Shown here in pieces: positions 36,402 through 44,431 of a DNA stretch of 64,000 nt. The notes beneath the pieces were generated by a model. That model saw only the letters and a program-made list of their open reading frames with translations, searched no databases and had not been told where the DNA came from. The DNA is taken from contig JANPPC010000007.1 in the NCBI GenBank assembly GCA_031428275.1, positions 159,631 through 223,630 of the forward strand, read 5' to 3'. The translations under genes were made by a program, and so were the position numbers. The DNA is from Pseudobdellovibrio sp031428275. Lineage in GTDB: Bacteria > Bdellovibrionota > Bdellovibrionia > Bdellovibrionales > Bdellovibrionaceae. Each line of letters opens with the position of its first letter. Positions within the stretch are counted from its first letter, which is position 1.

Positions 36402-36561
36402 AGGCCCAATATAAAATATAAGCCATTAATAAACAATTCTATAAGTAAACGGTTGAATTAAATTGGCCCCTTTTGCGCGTGAGCCAGAGCTCAGTTAGCT
36501 TCTACTAAACCTAGACTTGCACTCTGTCTAAGCCGAATTTAAAATAAGCTCAGGAGATTCT

Positions 36562-36924
36562 ATGACAAAAATATTCTTCGCAACTTTAGTTTTATTGAAC
36601 TCGACTTTATCTTTGGCGCAATCTCCTGATAAAAAACCTTCCAGCATGGCTAAGAAAATGCAGCGTCAACCCGCTTCAGTGAATGCTGCAGCCGAAGTCG
36701 TGATGATCGATAAGGGTGGTTGGGTGCGAATCGACGGCGAAGGCGCACGTAAGATGTATGAGAACCTAGGTTCAGCCGCGAAAGACAATCAAGGCGAAGC
36801 CGGCGAAGGCATTCTGTTTAAAACCGGAACAAATTACGAGTGCTGGATGGATAAAACTTTAAGCCCAGCGGTTCACAGTTGCGTGTTCTCTCTTAAAGAT
36901 TCTAAAAAAGGTGTGGTTCGCTAA
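36562..36924 (+). CDS. Hypothetical secreted protein
   Basis: 120 residues. AGGAG precedes the ATG. Signal peptide (MTKIFFATLVLLNSTLSLAQ), a short basic linker, then a compact domain with two Cys (YECWMD and HSCVFS) that could form a disulfide. No family recognised; probably periplasmic. Converges on the M28 peptidase with a 2-bp gap. Confidence 0.65.
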   Translation: MTKIFFATLVLLNSTLSLAQSPDKKPSSMAKKMQRQPASVNAAAEVVMIDKGGWVRIDGEGARKMYENLGSAAKDNQGEAGEGILFKTGTNYECWMDKTLSPAVHSCVFSLKDSKKGVVR

Positions 36925-36926
36925 AT

Positions 36927-37943
36927 TTATTTAAAATTAGCGACAACATTTTCTGTGCCGGCAACCACTTCGGCCATCTTGGAGAAATTCAAAGTATCAA
37001 TCGTGTCGGTGATTTGGTGATAGTTTTTATTACGTAAAAACGAAGTGTCAGTGAGCATCGCCGCGGGATAGCCGAACTTCCAGTAGTTTAAATGATCGCT
37101 CCAATCAATACCCTGCACCTGTGAAGGCGCGCTCAGTTTATTAATTTGTAGCGGTGATGCTTTCTGAAATAATTTTTGCACACGATTTAAGTCAAAGTAA
37201 GAAGTCGGGTTTCCGATTAATGCAATGAAGTTACCTTTATCTCCGTAGATCTGCTTCATCGGAAAGTTAATGGGGTAATTTTGCGAGCCTGGCTCATCTG
37301 TGAAAAAACCAATCATTTCGAGTGAGATCATCAATTTCACTTCGACATTGGCTTTTGAAAGTGAACTTGCATGCACATAACTTCCCATGTGCTCGGTTCT
37401 GAAAAAGGGCGGCTCTTCTAACGAATAGGCCACAAACTCAAAGGCGTAATCTGAGCTGCGTACTTTATTATTCTGTAACAGCCTGGCTAATTCTAAAAGC
37501 CCGGCCACCCCCGAAGCATTGTCGTCGGCTCCGGCAAACAATTTTTCAGGCTTTAGATTCTCTTCATCGCACACATCGTAGTGCGCCCCGACCACGATAC
37601 GCGGCTTAGCTGAATCCCCGATCATGGCAATCACATTATGGTAAGTGTTACCGCTTACTTGATAGCTTTGTAAACGCGTAGATAAGCCCATTTCTTTAAA
37701 AGTTTGCTGAATATATTCAGCCGATTTATTGAGACTATCTAACTGACGGCTGGTTCGGGATGGATTAAGTTCGGTTAAAAACTTAACGTGCTTTTTTAAA
37801 TTTGTTTGCAGAACTTGCGTATCGATAGCTAAAAGATTGGCCTGCGCGCTGGCTCTGTTCATATTGATCACAATCTTATCGGCTGCGATCAAACCGGCAA
37901 TCAGGCCCAAGATAAGAAGAGCCATCAGAATTGACTTTTTCAT
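36927..37943 (-). CDS. M28-family zinc aminopeptidase, exported
   Basis: 338 residues. N-terminal membrane anchor or signal (about 4-22). Zinc-ligand motifs are in place: VVGAHYDV (His), LFAGADDNASGVAG (bridging Asp), AYSLEEPPFF (catalytic Glu-Glu), SLEMIGFF region and WSDHLNYWKFGYPA (His). M28 enzymes remove N-terminal residues from peptides; this one would act in the periplasm or at the outer face of the membrane. The start is the first Met, followed by KK and a hydrophobic helix. Confidence 0.85.
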   Translation of the reverse strand: MKKSILMALLILGLIAGLIAADKIVINMNRASAQANLLAIDTQVLQTNLKKHVKFLTELNPSRTSRQLDSLNKSAEYIQQTFKEMGLSTRLQSYQVSGNTYHNVIAMIGDSAKPRIVVGAHYDVCDEENLKPEKLFAGADDNASGVAGLLELARLLQNNKVRSSDYAFEFVAYSLEEPPFFRTEHMGSYVHASSLSKANVEVKLMISLEMIGFFTDEPGSQNYPINFPMKQIYGDKGNFIALIGNPTSYFDLNRVQKLFQKASPLQINKLSAPSQVQGIDWSDHLNYWKFGYPAAMLTDTSFLRNKNYHQITDTIDTLNFSKMAEVVAGTENVVANFK

Positions 37944-38118
37944 TTGTAAACCACCCCGTCACTTTTGACCTTTCTAGCGTATCAAGGCCACAAGATTTGA
38001 CTACTCAAATTTTAACTTTCTTTACTGTTTCGGCTCAAATCAGCCGCTTAGTAGAATTTTTGGCAGGTGGCCTTAAATCCGCATAGGCAAATGCACTTTT
38101 GTAGCATACAACTAGCTT

Positions 38119-38697
38119 ATGCCAATCGAAAGTCACAAAACTCAAAAAATGAAAGACGGCTACGGCGCTGCTTACCACCGCAATTATTCGGTGACGATGA
38201 AGGCCAATCCCGACCAAATCGCGCAGGCCCTGGCCGATCTTAAGTCAGACCTTAATCAGTTTTCGCCGCAGCTGTTAGCTCGCTTTGAAAAGGTGACCGG
38301 TGAAGTTGGTCAACTAAATAACAATGACGAATTTCTGATTCATATTACCGGACCGTGGAATGGTCCGGTTCGTGTCACTGATGTGGGCGAGAATGAGTTT
38401 CGATTATTGACATTAGAGGGCCATCTTGAGGCCGGCGAAATTCGTTTCAGTTTAAAAAAAAACGACGACGAAAATCAATGCACTTTTACAATTGAGTCGT
38501 TCGCGCGCAGTCGCGATGCTGTTGTTGACTTAGTTTACGATAAAATTCCGATTGCGAAGATGGCACAAACCGAAATGTGGACTCAGTTTTGTAAAAACTT
38601 TGCTGAGCGAGTTATTGGCAAAACTGAAACTGAAACAGAAGTGCAAATTTTAACAGAGCGTTTCGACACTGAGACAGGCCAATGGCAAAAAATGTAA
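38119..38697 (+). CDS. DUF1990-like protein, first of a pair
   Basis: 192 residues, no signal peptide. The stretch FRLLTLEGHLEAGEIRFSL and FTIESFARSRD align by eye with GHFEIGEIRFEV and DISAYSKPD of the next protein, so the two are paralogues. This one lacks parts of the N-terminal half of the family. Its last 16 bases overlap the start of the next gene, so translation is likely coupled. Biochemical role unknown. Confidence 0.65.
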   Translation: MPIESHKTQKMKDGYGAAYHRNYSVTMKANPDQIAQALADLKSDLNQFSPQLLARFEKVTGEVGQLNNNDEFLIHITGPWNGPVRVTDVGENEFRLLTLEGHLEAGEIRFSLKKNDDENQCTFTIESFARSRDAVVDLVYDKIPIAKMAQTEMWTQFCKNFAERVIGKTETETEVQILTERFDTETGQWQKM

Positions 38698-39326
38698 CTT
38701 GGCAGCAATACCAAAAACAAATTCAAGAGCTAGCCACTTTAGATTTTAATTATGATGAAAAAATGTATCACGCCGCGAAAGATAAGCGAGGCTGGTTCGT
38801 CGACAGGTACGAAGCCACCTTAGCTATTGAGCCTGAAGGGCCACCTCTTCAAAACGGAGCTTTTGCAGCCGTTAAGCAAACGATTCAGCTTTATCAATTC
38901 GCCAATCCGAAATTAATATATGCTTTTTTTGATCCAGAGCAGCCGCTTCTTGGTCGTAACATGCTGATGTTCGCCCATTTTTCAGGTTTTACTTTTCAAT
39001 TCGGCGTTCGCGTTGTGGCCGTGACCGAAGAGGTTAGAAAAAACAAGCTGGGTGAAGACTTACAGGTTTGGGGTTACGCTTACCGAACCCTGAAGGGGCA
39101 CTTTGAAATCGGTGAAATTCGCTTCGAAGTCACGAAGAACTTAAAAACCGGCGAGGTCGCGATCGATATAAGCGCCTATTCGAAGCCCGATCGTATTCCG
39201 AACTTCTTTTTTCGATCAGGTTTTAAACTCTTTGGAAGAAGCTTACAAAAATATTTCGCGCACTCTTCTATTCGCCGTTTACAGAAGGTTGCAAAAACAG
39301 CCTTACGTCATAACGTAGTCAGTTAA
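38682..39326 (+). CDS. DUF1990 family protein, second of a pair
   Basis: 214 residues. The family resemblance is in LDFNYDEKMYHAA, FGVRVVAVTEEV, VWGYAYRTLKGHFEIGEIRFEV and DISAYSKPDRIP. DUF1990 proteins are small beta-rich proteins of unknown function, often found near stress genes. Cytosolic, with a basic C-terminus. Overlaps the first paralogue by 16 bp and the converging MAPEG gene by 4 bp. Confidence 0.75.
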   Translation: MAKNVTWQQYQKQIQELATLDFNYDEKMYHAAKDKRGWFVDRYEATLAIEPEGPPLQNGAFAAVKQTIQLYQFANPKLIYAFFDPEQPLLGRNMLMFAHFSGFTFQFGVRVVAVTEEVRKNKLGEDLQVWGYAYRTLKGHFEIGEIRFEVTKNLKTGEVAIDISAYSKPDRIPNFFFRSGFKLFGRSLQKYFAHSSIRRLQKVAKTALRHNVVS

Positions 39327-39715
39327 ATAAACATTTGAACTAGAACACCAATAATTCCGCTGGCTGAAATGATCCAAACAAGGCTTCGAACAACGGTTAT
39401 ATCAAAAACGTAGAGCGGTACGTAAATGATTCGGGCGCCTACGTAGACTAACGATGCAATAGCACTGACCTGACCGGTTTTACCCGATACAATAACCAAT
39501 AAAATAGCGGCCACAAAAAACGAGAAAGACTCTTTATAGTTTTTAAATGCGCGGTCAATTCGACCGGCTTTTCCAATTAAGGGCGGGACAACGGCATCGC
39601 GCGAACTTGTGTTCCACATTTTACCACGTTGTGAGGTCGCCGCGGCCGCCGACATCATCAGTTGAAAAATTCCAAGTAAAGTTGCCGCGATTAAGGCTAG
39701 CATTTCGATATTCAT
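39323..39715 (-). CDS. MAPEG-family membrane protein
   Basis: 130 residues with four membrane helices. Family features: RGKMWNTSSRD after helix 1, KAGRIDRAFKNYKESFSFFVAAILL (the conserved N-x-x-E segment) and the VGARIIYVPLYVFDI loop. Eukaryotic relatives are glutathione transferases; roles of bacterial members are mostly untested. Together with the GST at 43161 it is a second glutathione-linked candidate in the window. Confidence 0.82.
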   Translation of the reverse strand: MNIEMLALIAATLLGIFQLMMSAAAATSQRGKMWNTSSRDAVVPPLIGKAGRIDRAFKNYKESFSFFVAAILLVIVSGKTGQVSAIASLVYVGARIIYVPLYVFDITVVRSLVWIISASGIIGVLVQMFI

Positions 39716-39922
39716 AGCCTAGGTCTAGCAAGCTGACTTCACCTCAGCAATAAGCGAAACAGACCATTTACTTATTCAAGCTTTGACATTAAGCGTAAGC
39801 CGACTAGTCAAAGGTTTGGCCCTTTGTCGTAAAGTGACGATGTGAATGTTTTTTCACCCAGTTATCAGTATCATAAGTTATCTCGAAAATGACAGTAACC
39901 CCCCACTAGAAAAGGTGAGATA

Positions 39923-41410
39923 ATGAAGTCGTTGGTTCTAGCCAGTATCGTTGGTAATTTAATTGGAAGTTTACTCGTTACAAATTTTGCAAGTGCCGCA
40001 GATTCTTTAAGCACAAAAATACATAATCAATATACTTCATTTCGAGCGCTCGGAATGGGAAACGCTTTCACTGCGGTCGCTGATGATTACAGCTTAATGT
40101 TTTATAACCCCGCAGGTTTTGCGAAAAAGCGTTATAACGAAGTGCAATTTTCACTTGTTGGAGTTGGCTATTCACCAAAGACCATCACCTTGATGGACGA
40201 AATTAAAAAAGCGACCGAAACCGGGACTGACTCGCAGAAAGCGCAAGCTGTATCAAACGTGCTCGAGCAGTACTACGGGAAATCTTTGGGCGGAAGTGTT
40301 CAGGCCGTTGAACTTTTTTGGACACGTCGTAACTGGGGCGTAGCTCTTCTGCCTGCGCAGTTAACGGTTGATATGTCTTTTAACCGCCAACTAGGCCCGG
40401 CCATTGATTTAAACGTTATCGGCGACACGACGATTGCGTATGGTTACGGAGCTGATATTAATAAATTTGTTTCGGCCGGAATTACGGCGAAGTATATTCA
40501 CCGCGTTTCTATTGACCAAAGCTTCAGTGCTCTTGAAATCGCAGAAGATTCAAATATTTTAAGTACGAAACGTTTCAAAGAAGGTACAGCCATTGATTTT
40601 GATTTAGGAATGATGTGGACTCCGAATTGGTTCGGCCAACGCCCCGGCCCCACCGTTACAAAAGTCGTAGAGGTCACACCCGAAGCTTTACCAGAGCCAT
40701 TACCCGATAATTCTGCAGAGAAATTAAAAGAACTGTCGAACGAAGAACTTCGTAAAGCTGACGAAATTCGCGCTCCTCAGGCCGAAGGTGCAGCCACCGC
40801 AGTGGCAACCGCCAGCGGAGATACAACGTTACCGGCTGCTAACGTAAACGTTACGCCCGCCGCCGCAATTAGCTCAAGTGGTGATGCAAGTGCCGCGGCA
40901 CCCGTTGCTGAAGCGAAGCCTCAGAAAAAAGTAAAAAAAGAAGTTAAAGTTATTCAAGAAAATCCCATGGTCGATGATCTACCCCTTACATTTGGCTTAG
41001 TTGTTAAAAATGTCGTTGGTGGAAATTTCTCACAATCAAAAATTATAAATAAGGATGCAACCGAAGTTCCGACAAGTATGCACCGAACTGTCGACGTCGG
41101 TTCGCAATATGAATTTGCTAAGTTCGGAAATTTAACGATGCGAGCTATGATCGATTTTAAAGATATGCTTCACCCAGACATCTCATTAACCAAAGCTTCG
41201 CACTTCGGAGTTGAGTTTGATTACTACCCAAATAGTTGGTTCAAAAGTCAGATCCGCGGCGGACTCAATCAAATGTATTATACAGCGGGTGTTACATTTC
41301 TTTTCGGAGTTTTACACATCGATGCAGTTTCTTACGGCGAAGAGGTCGGTACGACCACAACTAAAATTGAAAATCGCGTGTATGCAGCCAAAGTCGGTTT
41401 TAATTTCTAA
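39923..41410 (+). CDS. FadL/OmpP1-like outer membrane beta-barrel protein
   Basis: 495 residues. Signal peptide (to about residue 25), then FRALGMGNAFTAVADDYSLMFYNPAGFAK in segments, the typical N-terminal hatch region of FadL/OmpP1 barrels. Beta-strand periodicity follows and the protein ends in Phe (KVGFNF), as barrels do. An unusual Ala/Pro/Glu-rich low-complexity insertion (about residues 250-345, ending KKVKKEVKV) interrupts the barrel, probably an extracellular or periplasmic loop. Substrate unknown; hydrophobic compounds are usual for the family. AAGGTGA precedes the ATG. Confidence 0.72.
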   Translation: MKSLVLASIVGNLIGSLLVTNFASAADSLSTKIHNQYTSFRALGMGNAFTAVADDYSLMFYNPAGFAKKRYNEVQFSLVGVGYSPKTITLMDEIKKATETGTDSQKAQAVSNVLEQYYGKSLGGSVQAVELFWTRRNWGVALLPAQLTVDMSFNRQLGPAIDLNVIGDTTIAYGYGADINKFVSAGITAKYIHRVSIDQSFSALEIAEDSNILSTKRFKEGTAIDFDLGMMWTPNWFGQRPGPTVTKVVEVTPEALPEPLPDNSAEKLKELSNEELRKADEIRAPQAEGAATAVATASGDTTLPAANVNVTPAAAISSSGDASAAAPVAEAKPQKKVKKEVKVIQENPMVDDLPLTFGLVVKNVVGGNFSQSKIINKDATEVPTSMHRTVDVGSQYEFAKFGNLTMRAMIDFKDMLHPDISLTKASHFGVEFDYYPNSWFKSQIRGGLNQMYYTAGVTFLFGVLHIDAVSYGEEVGTTTTKIENRVYAAKVGFNF

Positions 41411-41413
41411 AGC

Positions 41414-42163
41414 CTACGGACAAACGTAAGCTGGGTTTTGTAGTTTGCCTTTAAAACAATTACCGATCGCGGTCGCCGTGGCACCACCGGCGACGGCGCT
41501 GGCTAATTCATCGCAATACTTTTTAGCTGTATCTGATTCATCTACACGGTTTGAGCACGACGAATTAAAAGTCGTTTGCACCACCGTACCAATTGTTTCG
41601 GCATCCATTGAAGCCACGGCTGTTTTAATCTGATCTTCTGTCGGTGTCGCGCCGCCTGTTAAGGGGTAGGCCAACATCGCGGCCTCGGTGCCGATTCGAA
41701 ATAACGAACTGATATCAGTATAAATTTTTGTGTCCGACTTTGAGCAATACGTAAAGGCTTCAACCGAGGTCGCAACATTCTTTGCGCGAGCCGCCGCATC
41801 GGTACTTAAATTTTCACCCGAATGAAAGTTTAATGAACTAATCGCTGAAACGGTAGAAGAACAACCACCCGTGCAAGTTCCGTTATTTTTAATTTTATCA
41901 AGAGCGTCCGTAAATGTTGTCGCTGTCACGCCTTCCGAAATGAAAACCGCTGCGCAACGAAGCTTGTTAGCAGCCGCCGATACATCACTCGCAATTTTTG
42001 CGACGCATTCACGAGCCGCTGCAGCCGGAGAATTATTTAAACAAAGTTGAGCATCTTTTAAGTCTTCTTTTGAACTCACTTTTGCGCACGAGAAAATAAA
42101 AAGCGACGTTAGAGTGAGAGCAAGTTTAAGCGTGTGTTTTTTCACAGTTGTGTCCTTTGTCAT
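41414..42163 (-). CDS. Hypothetical Cys-rich lipoprotein
   Basis: 249 residues. Lipoprotein signal ending LFIFSCAK (Cys about 26). The mature protein is Ala-rich, helical, and holds around 11 further Cys (for example LRCAA, GTCTGGCSS, YVCP at the end), implying several disulfides in the periplasm. No family recognised. Its 5' end faces a lipoprotein gene at 42437 across a structured gap. Confidence 0.65.
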   Translation of the reverse strand: MTKDTTVKKHTLKLALTLTSLFIFSCAKVSSKEDLKDAQLCLNNSPAAAARECVAKIASDVSAAANKLRCAAVFISEGVTATTFTDALDKIKNNGTCTGGCSSTVSAISSLNFHSGENLSTDAAARAKNVATSVEAFTYCSKSDTKIYTDISSLFRIGTEAAMLAYPLTGGATPTEDQIKTAVASMDAETIGTVVQTTFNSSCSNRVDESDTAKKYCDELASAVAGGATATAIGNCFKGKLQNPAYVCP

Positions 42164-42266
42164 AGATGTTTACACATCGGCATTTTTTAAGATTTCCCTG
42201 ATAGAACACCTTAAAAATGAGCTAAATAAATGAAATTATTCAGCCCATTTTTAGCTGAGAGCGTTC

Positions 42267-42272
42267 TATAAT
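42267..42272 (+). promoter_or_regulatory. Candidate -10 box (TATAAT)
   Basis: A perfect TATAAT in the 273-bp gap between divergent genes, with a poor -35 (TTTAGC region). It would start a transcript near 42279 that contains the hairpins below and could be a 160-base leader for the lipoprotein at 42437 or a short RNA. Confidence 0.4.
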
Positions 42273-42302
42273 GGGAACTTCTAGAGCTTCGTCTAGCTTG
42301 GC

Positions 42303-42332
42303 GCGCGATCTGCGATGAGCCGTAGATCGCGC
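42303..42332 (+). repeat. Strong stem-loop in leader region
   Basis: GCGCGATCTGCG (42303-42314) pairs with CGTAGATCGCGC (42321-42332) over 12 positions with one G-T wobble; loop ATGAGC. A smaller hairpin CTAGA-GCTTCG-TCTAG sits at 42281-42296. Only TTTAAAT follows, so termination would be weak. Confidence 0.6.
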
Positions 42333-42436
42333 TTTAAATCAAATTGATCCGGGGCTTCAGTACTTTCAAGATCTTCTTAGGTTGATTTTTTAAGTTCGTG
42401 TGCCTACGCTATTTAAGCTAAAGAGAGGTCTATCAA

Positions 42437-42853
42437 ATGAAACTTGGCCCATTCATCAGCGTTAGAAAATTAATCAATTTATCGTTAGCTACATCTTTTT
42501 GTTTTTTATTGAACTCGTGTGCAACGACCCCACAGACTAAATCGGCCAAACCAGCCACGGTTGCCAACGTTCGCACGGTGGTCTGCCCCGCCCCCCAATT
42601 CTTATCAAGCGGTATCACGCGCCTGAAGCCAACGACGGCCGAGCAATTAGTTAAATCGTCGATTGCCCCACCCGTTCAAACTTTAGCAAACGAATGGAAT
42701 ATTAACGGCTTCGCAAATGGCAATCAAAGCTTGTATTTAAGCTGTTACTACAGCAATCGTAAGATCTTAGTTTTCACTTTGCCGCTACCAACAGAATTTT
42801 GTATGGCAAAAGAAGCCGATAAGAAAACTTATGTCGAATGTGTAAAAAAATAG
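42437..42853 (+). CDS. Hypothetical lipoprotein
   Basis: 138 residues. Lipoprotein signal ending FLLNSCAT (Cys about 31). The mature part has three more Cys (VVCPAP, LSCYYS, FCMAKE) and a fourth in YVECVKK. No family recognised. AGAGAGG lies before the ATG. A long, structured leader may control it. Confidence 0.65.
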   Translation: MKLGPFISVRKLINLSLATSFCFLLNSCATTPQTKSAKPATVANVRTVVCPAPQFLSSGITRLKPTTAEQLVKSSIAPPVQTLANEWNINGFANGNQSLYLSCYYSNRKILVFTLPLPTEFCMAKEADKKTYVECVKK

Positions 42854-42927
42854 TTGCCAGCTGAAAAACCGTATTCTGTAGACAAAGCTTCTTTGACTGC
42901 TTTGCTGGTTTCTATTAGCTTTCAGAC

Positions 42928-43113
42928 ATGAGCACAATTAATTCAAGTACGACCGGTCATTCTCGCCCTCAGGAACGTAAATTCTCGAATAAGCTTTTTA
43001 TTGGCCTTATTCTAGCCGTGGTTGCCTCGGTTATTATATTTCTAATCGCCGGGCAAACATCGAAGACCGATACTTCAGACGCGCCTGCTCCGGTTCAAGA
43101 TCAAACGAAATAA
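42928..43113 (+). CDS. Small single-span membrane protein
   Basis: 61 residues: a hydrophilic Ser/Thr-rich start, one membrane helix (LFIGLILAVVASVIIFLIAG, about 24-43) and an acidic Pro-containing tail. No ribosome site is clear. An 8-bp inverted repeat (TAAGTTAA/TTAACTTA, 43111-43134) covers its stop codon. Function unknown. Confidence 0.5.
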   Translation: MSTINSSTTGHSRPQERKFSNKLFIGLILAVVASVIIFLIAGQTSKTDTSDAPAPVQDQTK

Positions 43114-43160
43114 GTTAAGCAATCCGTTAACTTATCAGCTGAGCGATTTGGAGCAAACCG

Positions 43161-43811
43161 TTACAGCATACTGTATTCGCCGCCGCGCTCAAGCGCGCGC
43201 TGATAAGCAGGACGCTCATGAATTTTTTGAAGGTACGCAAGCGACTTCGGGCCCATGCACTCGTAAACTCGAGCGGCTCCTGCTTCTAGCGGAAAGCTCA
43301 TCTGAATATCGGCGGCACTAAATTCGTCACCGGCAAACCATTCTGACTTACTTAATTCGTCTTCAATATACTGAAAGTTTGCCTTTAAATTTGGTGCAAT
43401 CAAAATGGCATTCACTTGCTTTACGATACTTGTAACAACCGGCTTAATAAAAAAGGGCGTGCTACTTTGAACTTTTCTAAAAATCAAAGAAAGTAAAAGC
43501 GGGCCCATGGCCGAGCCTTCGGCAAAGTGCATCCAGTATAAGTATTTGGTCGAATCCGTTCCAAGAAAACGCCCGTTACCGTATTTGTTAACCAAGTACT
43601 GAATGATCGCTCCAGATTCGGCCAGGGTTTGATCGCCGTCGCTTATAACGGGCGACTTTCCTAGGGGATGAATCTGTCGAAGCGCTGCCGGAGCTAGCAT
43701 AGTTTGTTTACTACGTTCGTAGCGAACAATTTGGTAATCAAGACCAAGTTCTTCTAAAAGCCAAAGTATACGTTGTGAACGCGAATTATTCAGGTGATGT
43801 ACAGTAATCAT
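43161..43811 (-). CDS. Glutathione S-transferase
   Basis: 216 residues from the ATG at 43811 (a TTG two codons earlier is possible). The thioredoxin-like N-terminal domain has HHLNNSRSQRILWLLEELGLDY (Ser/Asn catalytic area), GKSPVI with cis-Pro, and LAESGAIIQYL, which binds the gamma-glutamyl part of glutathione. The C-terminal helical domain has FSAADIQMSFPLEAG (N-capping box Ser-x-x-Asp). Cytosolic conjugation or reduction reactions are expected; the substrate is not predictable. Confidence 0.87.
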   Translation of the reverse strand: MITVHHLNNSRSQRILWLLEELGLDYQIVRYERSKQTMLAPAALRQIHPLGKSPVISDGDQTLAESGAIIQYLVNKYGNGRFLGTDSTKYLYWMHFAEGSAMGPLLLSLIFRKVQSSTPFFIKPVVTSIVKQVNAILIAPNLKANFQYIEDELSKSEWFAGDEFSAADIQMSFPLEAGAARVYECMGPKSLAYLQKIHERPAYQRALERGGEYSML

Positions 43812-43964
43812 GGCCAAATTCTAGCACAAAAGTTTTAGAGCGATATCAGATTATTAACGTATGACTAGCGTTAGCCCTATAAAATTTGACCGGTTACGGC
43901 GAAAAATCCTTGCGACCCATAAAACGTGGTTCCGTAATCGCGATTTTATGATAGATATACGCTC

Positions 43965-44138
43965 ATGAAAAAAACTCCTGCAAAACCAAATCTTCTGGTT
44001 GAATTAACTAATAAAAAAATGGAAGCCCAAAAGTCTGGCGCCATCGCCGAATCTAAAAATAAATTTCAGCCCAATAAATCACGCTACGATAAAAAGTCAC
44101 CGGTCGGTCCCGCTCGCGGCGGCCGCAAGGGCAACTAG
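43965..44138 (+). CDS. Tandem small basic protein, copy 1 (57 aa)
   Basis: 57 residues. MKKTPAKPNLLVELTNKK, MEAQKSGAIAE and KNKFQPNKSR, then a Gly/Arg-rich end GGRKGN. It is paralogous to the next gene (same length, near-identical residues 7-40). Strongly basic, no signal or membrane segment; the Lys/Arg/Gly content would suit nucleic-acid or ribosome contact, but that is a guess. Codon-level conservation between copies supports real coding. Confidence 0.65.
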   Translation: MKKTPAKPNLLVELTNKKMEAQKSGAIAESKNKFQPNKSRYDKKSPVGPARGGRKGN

Positions 44139-44148
44139 GTAACTGCAT

Positions 44149-44322
44149 ATGAAAAAAAATTCTGAAAAACCAAACCTATTAGTCGAACTGACCAAACGCA
44201 AAATGGAAGCTCAAAAGTCTGGCGCCATCGCTGAAGCTAAAAATAAATTTCAACCCAACAAATCACGCAATGAAAATAATTCGAACGTGGGCCCCTCTTG
44301 GGGTCGCCGCAAAGGCAATTAG
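44149..44322 (+). CDS. Tandem small basic protein, copy 2 (57 aa)
   Basis: 57 residues, beginning MKKNSEKPNLLVELTKRK and ending WGRRKGN, starting 10 bp after copy 1 ends. The core QKSGAIAEAKNKFQPNKSR is shared; the segment after it (NENNSNVGPS) has diverged. Tandem duplication followed by divergence with frame kept suggests selection on the protein. Function unknown. Confidence 0.65.
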   Translation: MKKNSEKPNLLVELTKRKMEAQKSGAIAEAKNKFQPNKSRNENNSNVGPSWGRRKGN

Positions 44323-44431
44323 CTAAACCTTAAAGCAATAATTTCTGGGAATTCAAATATGAAAGACCACAGAAACAAAATGAGCCCTGCCCCGATAAAA
44401 ACAGACCACGTTCTAAAAAATTTCGCTGCGT

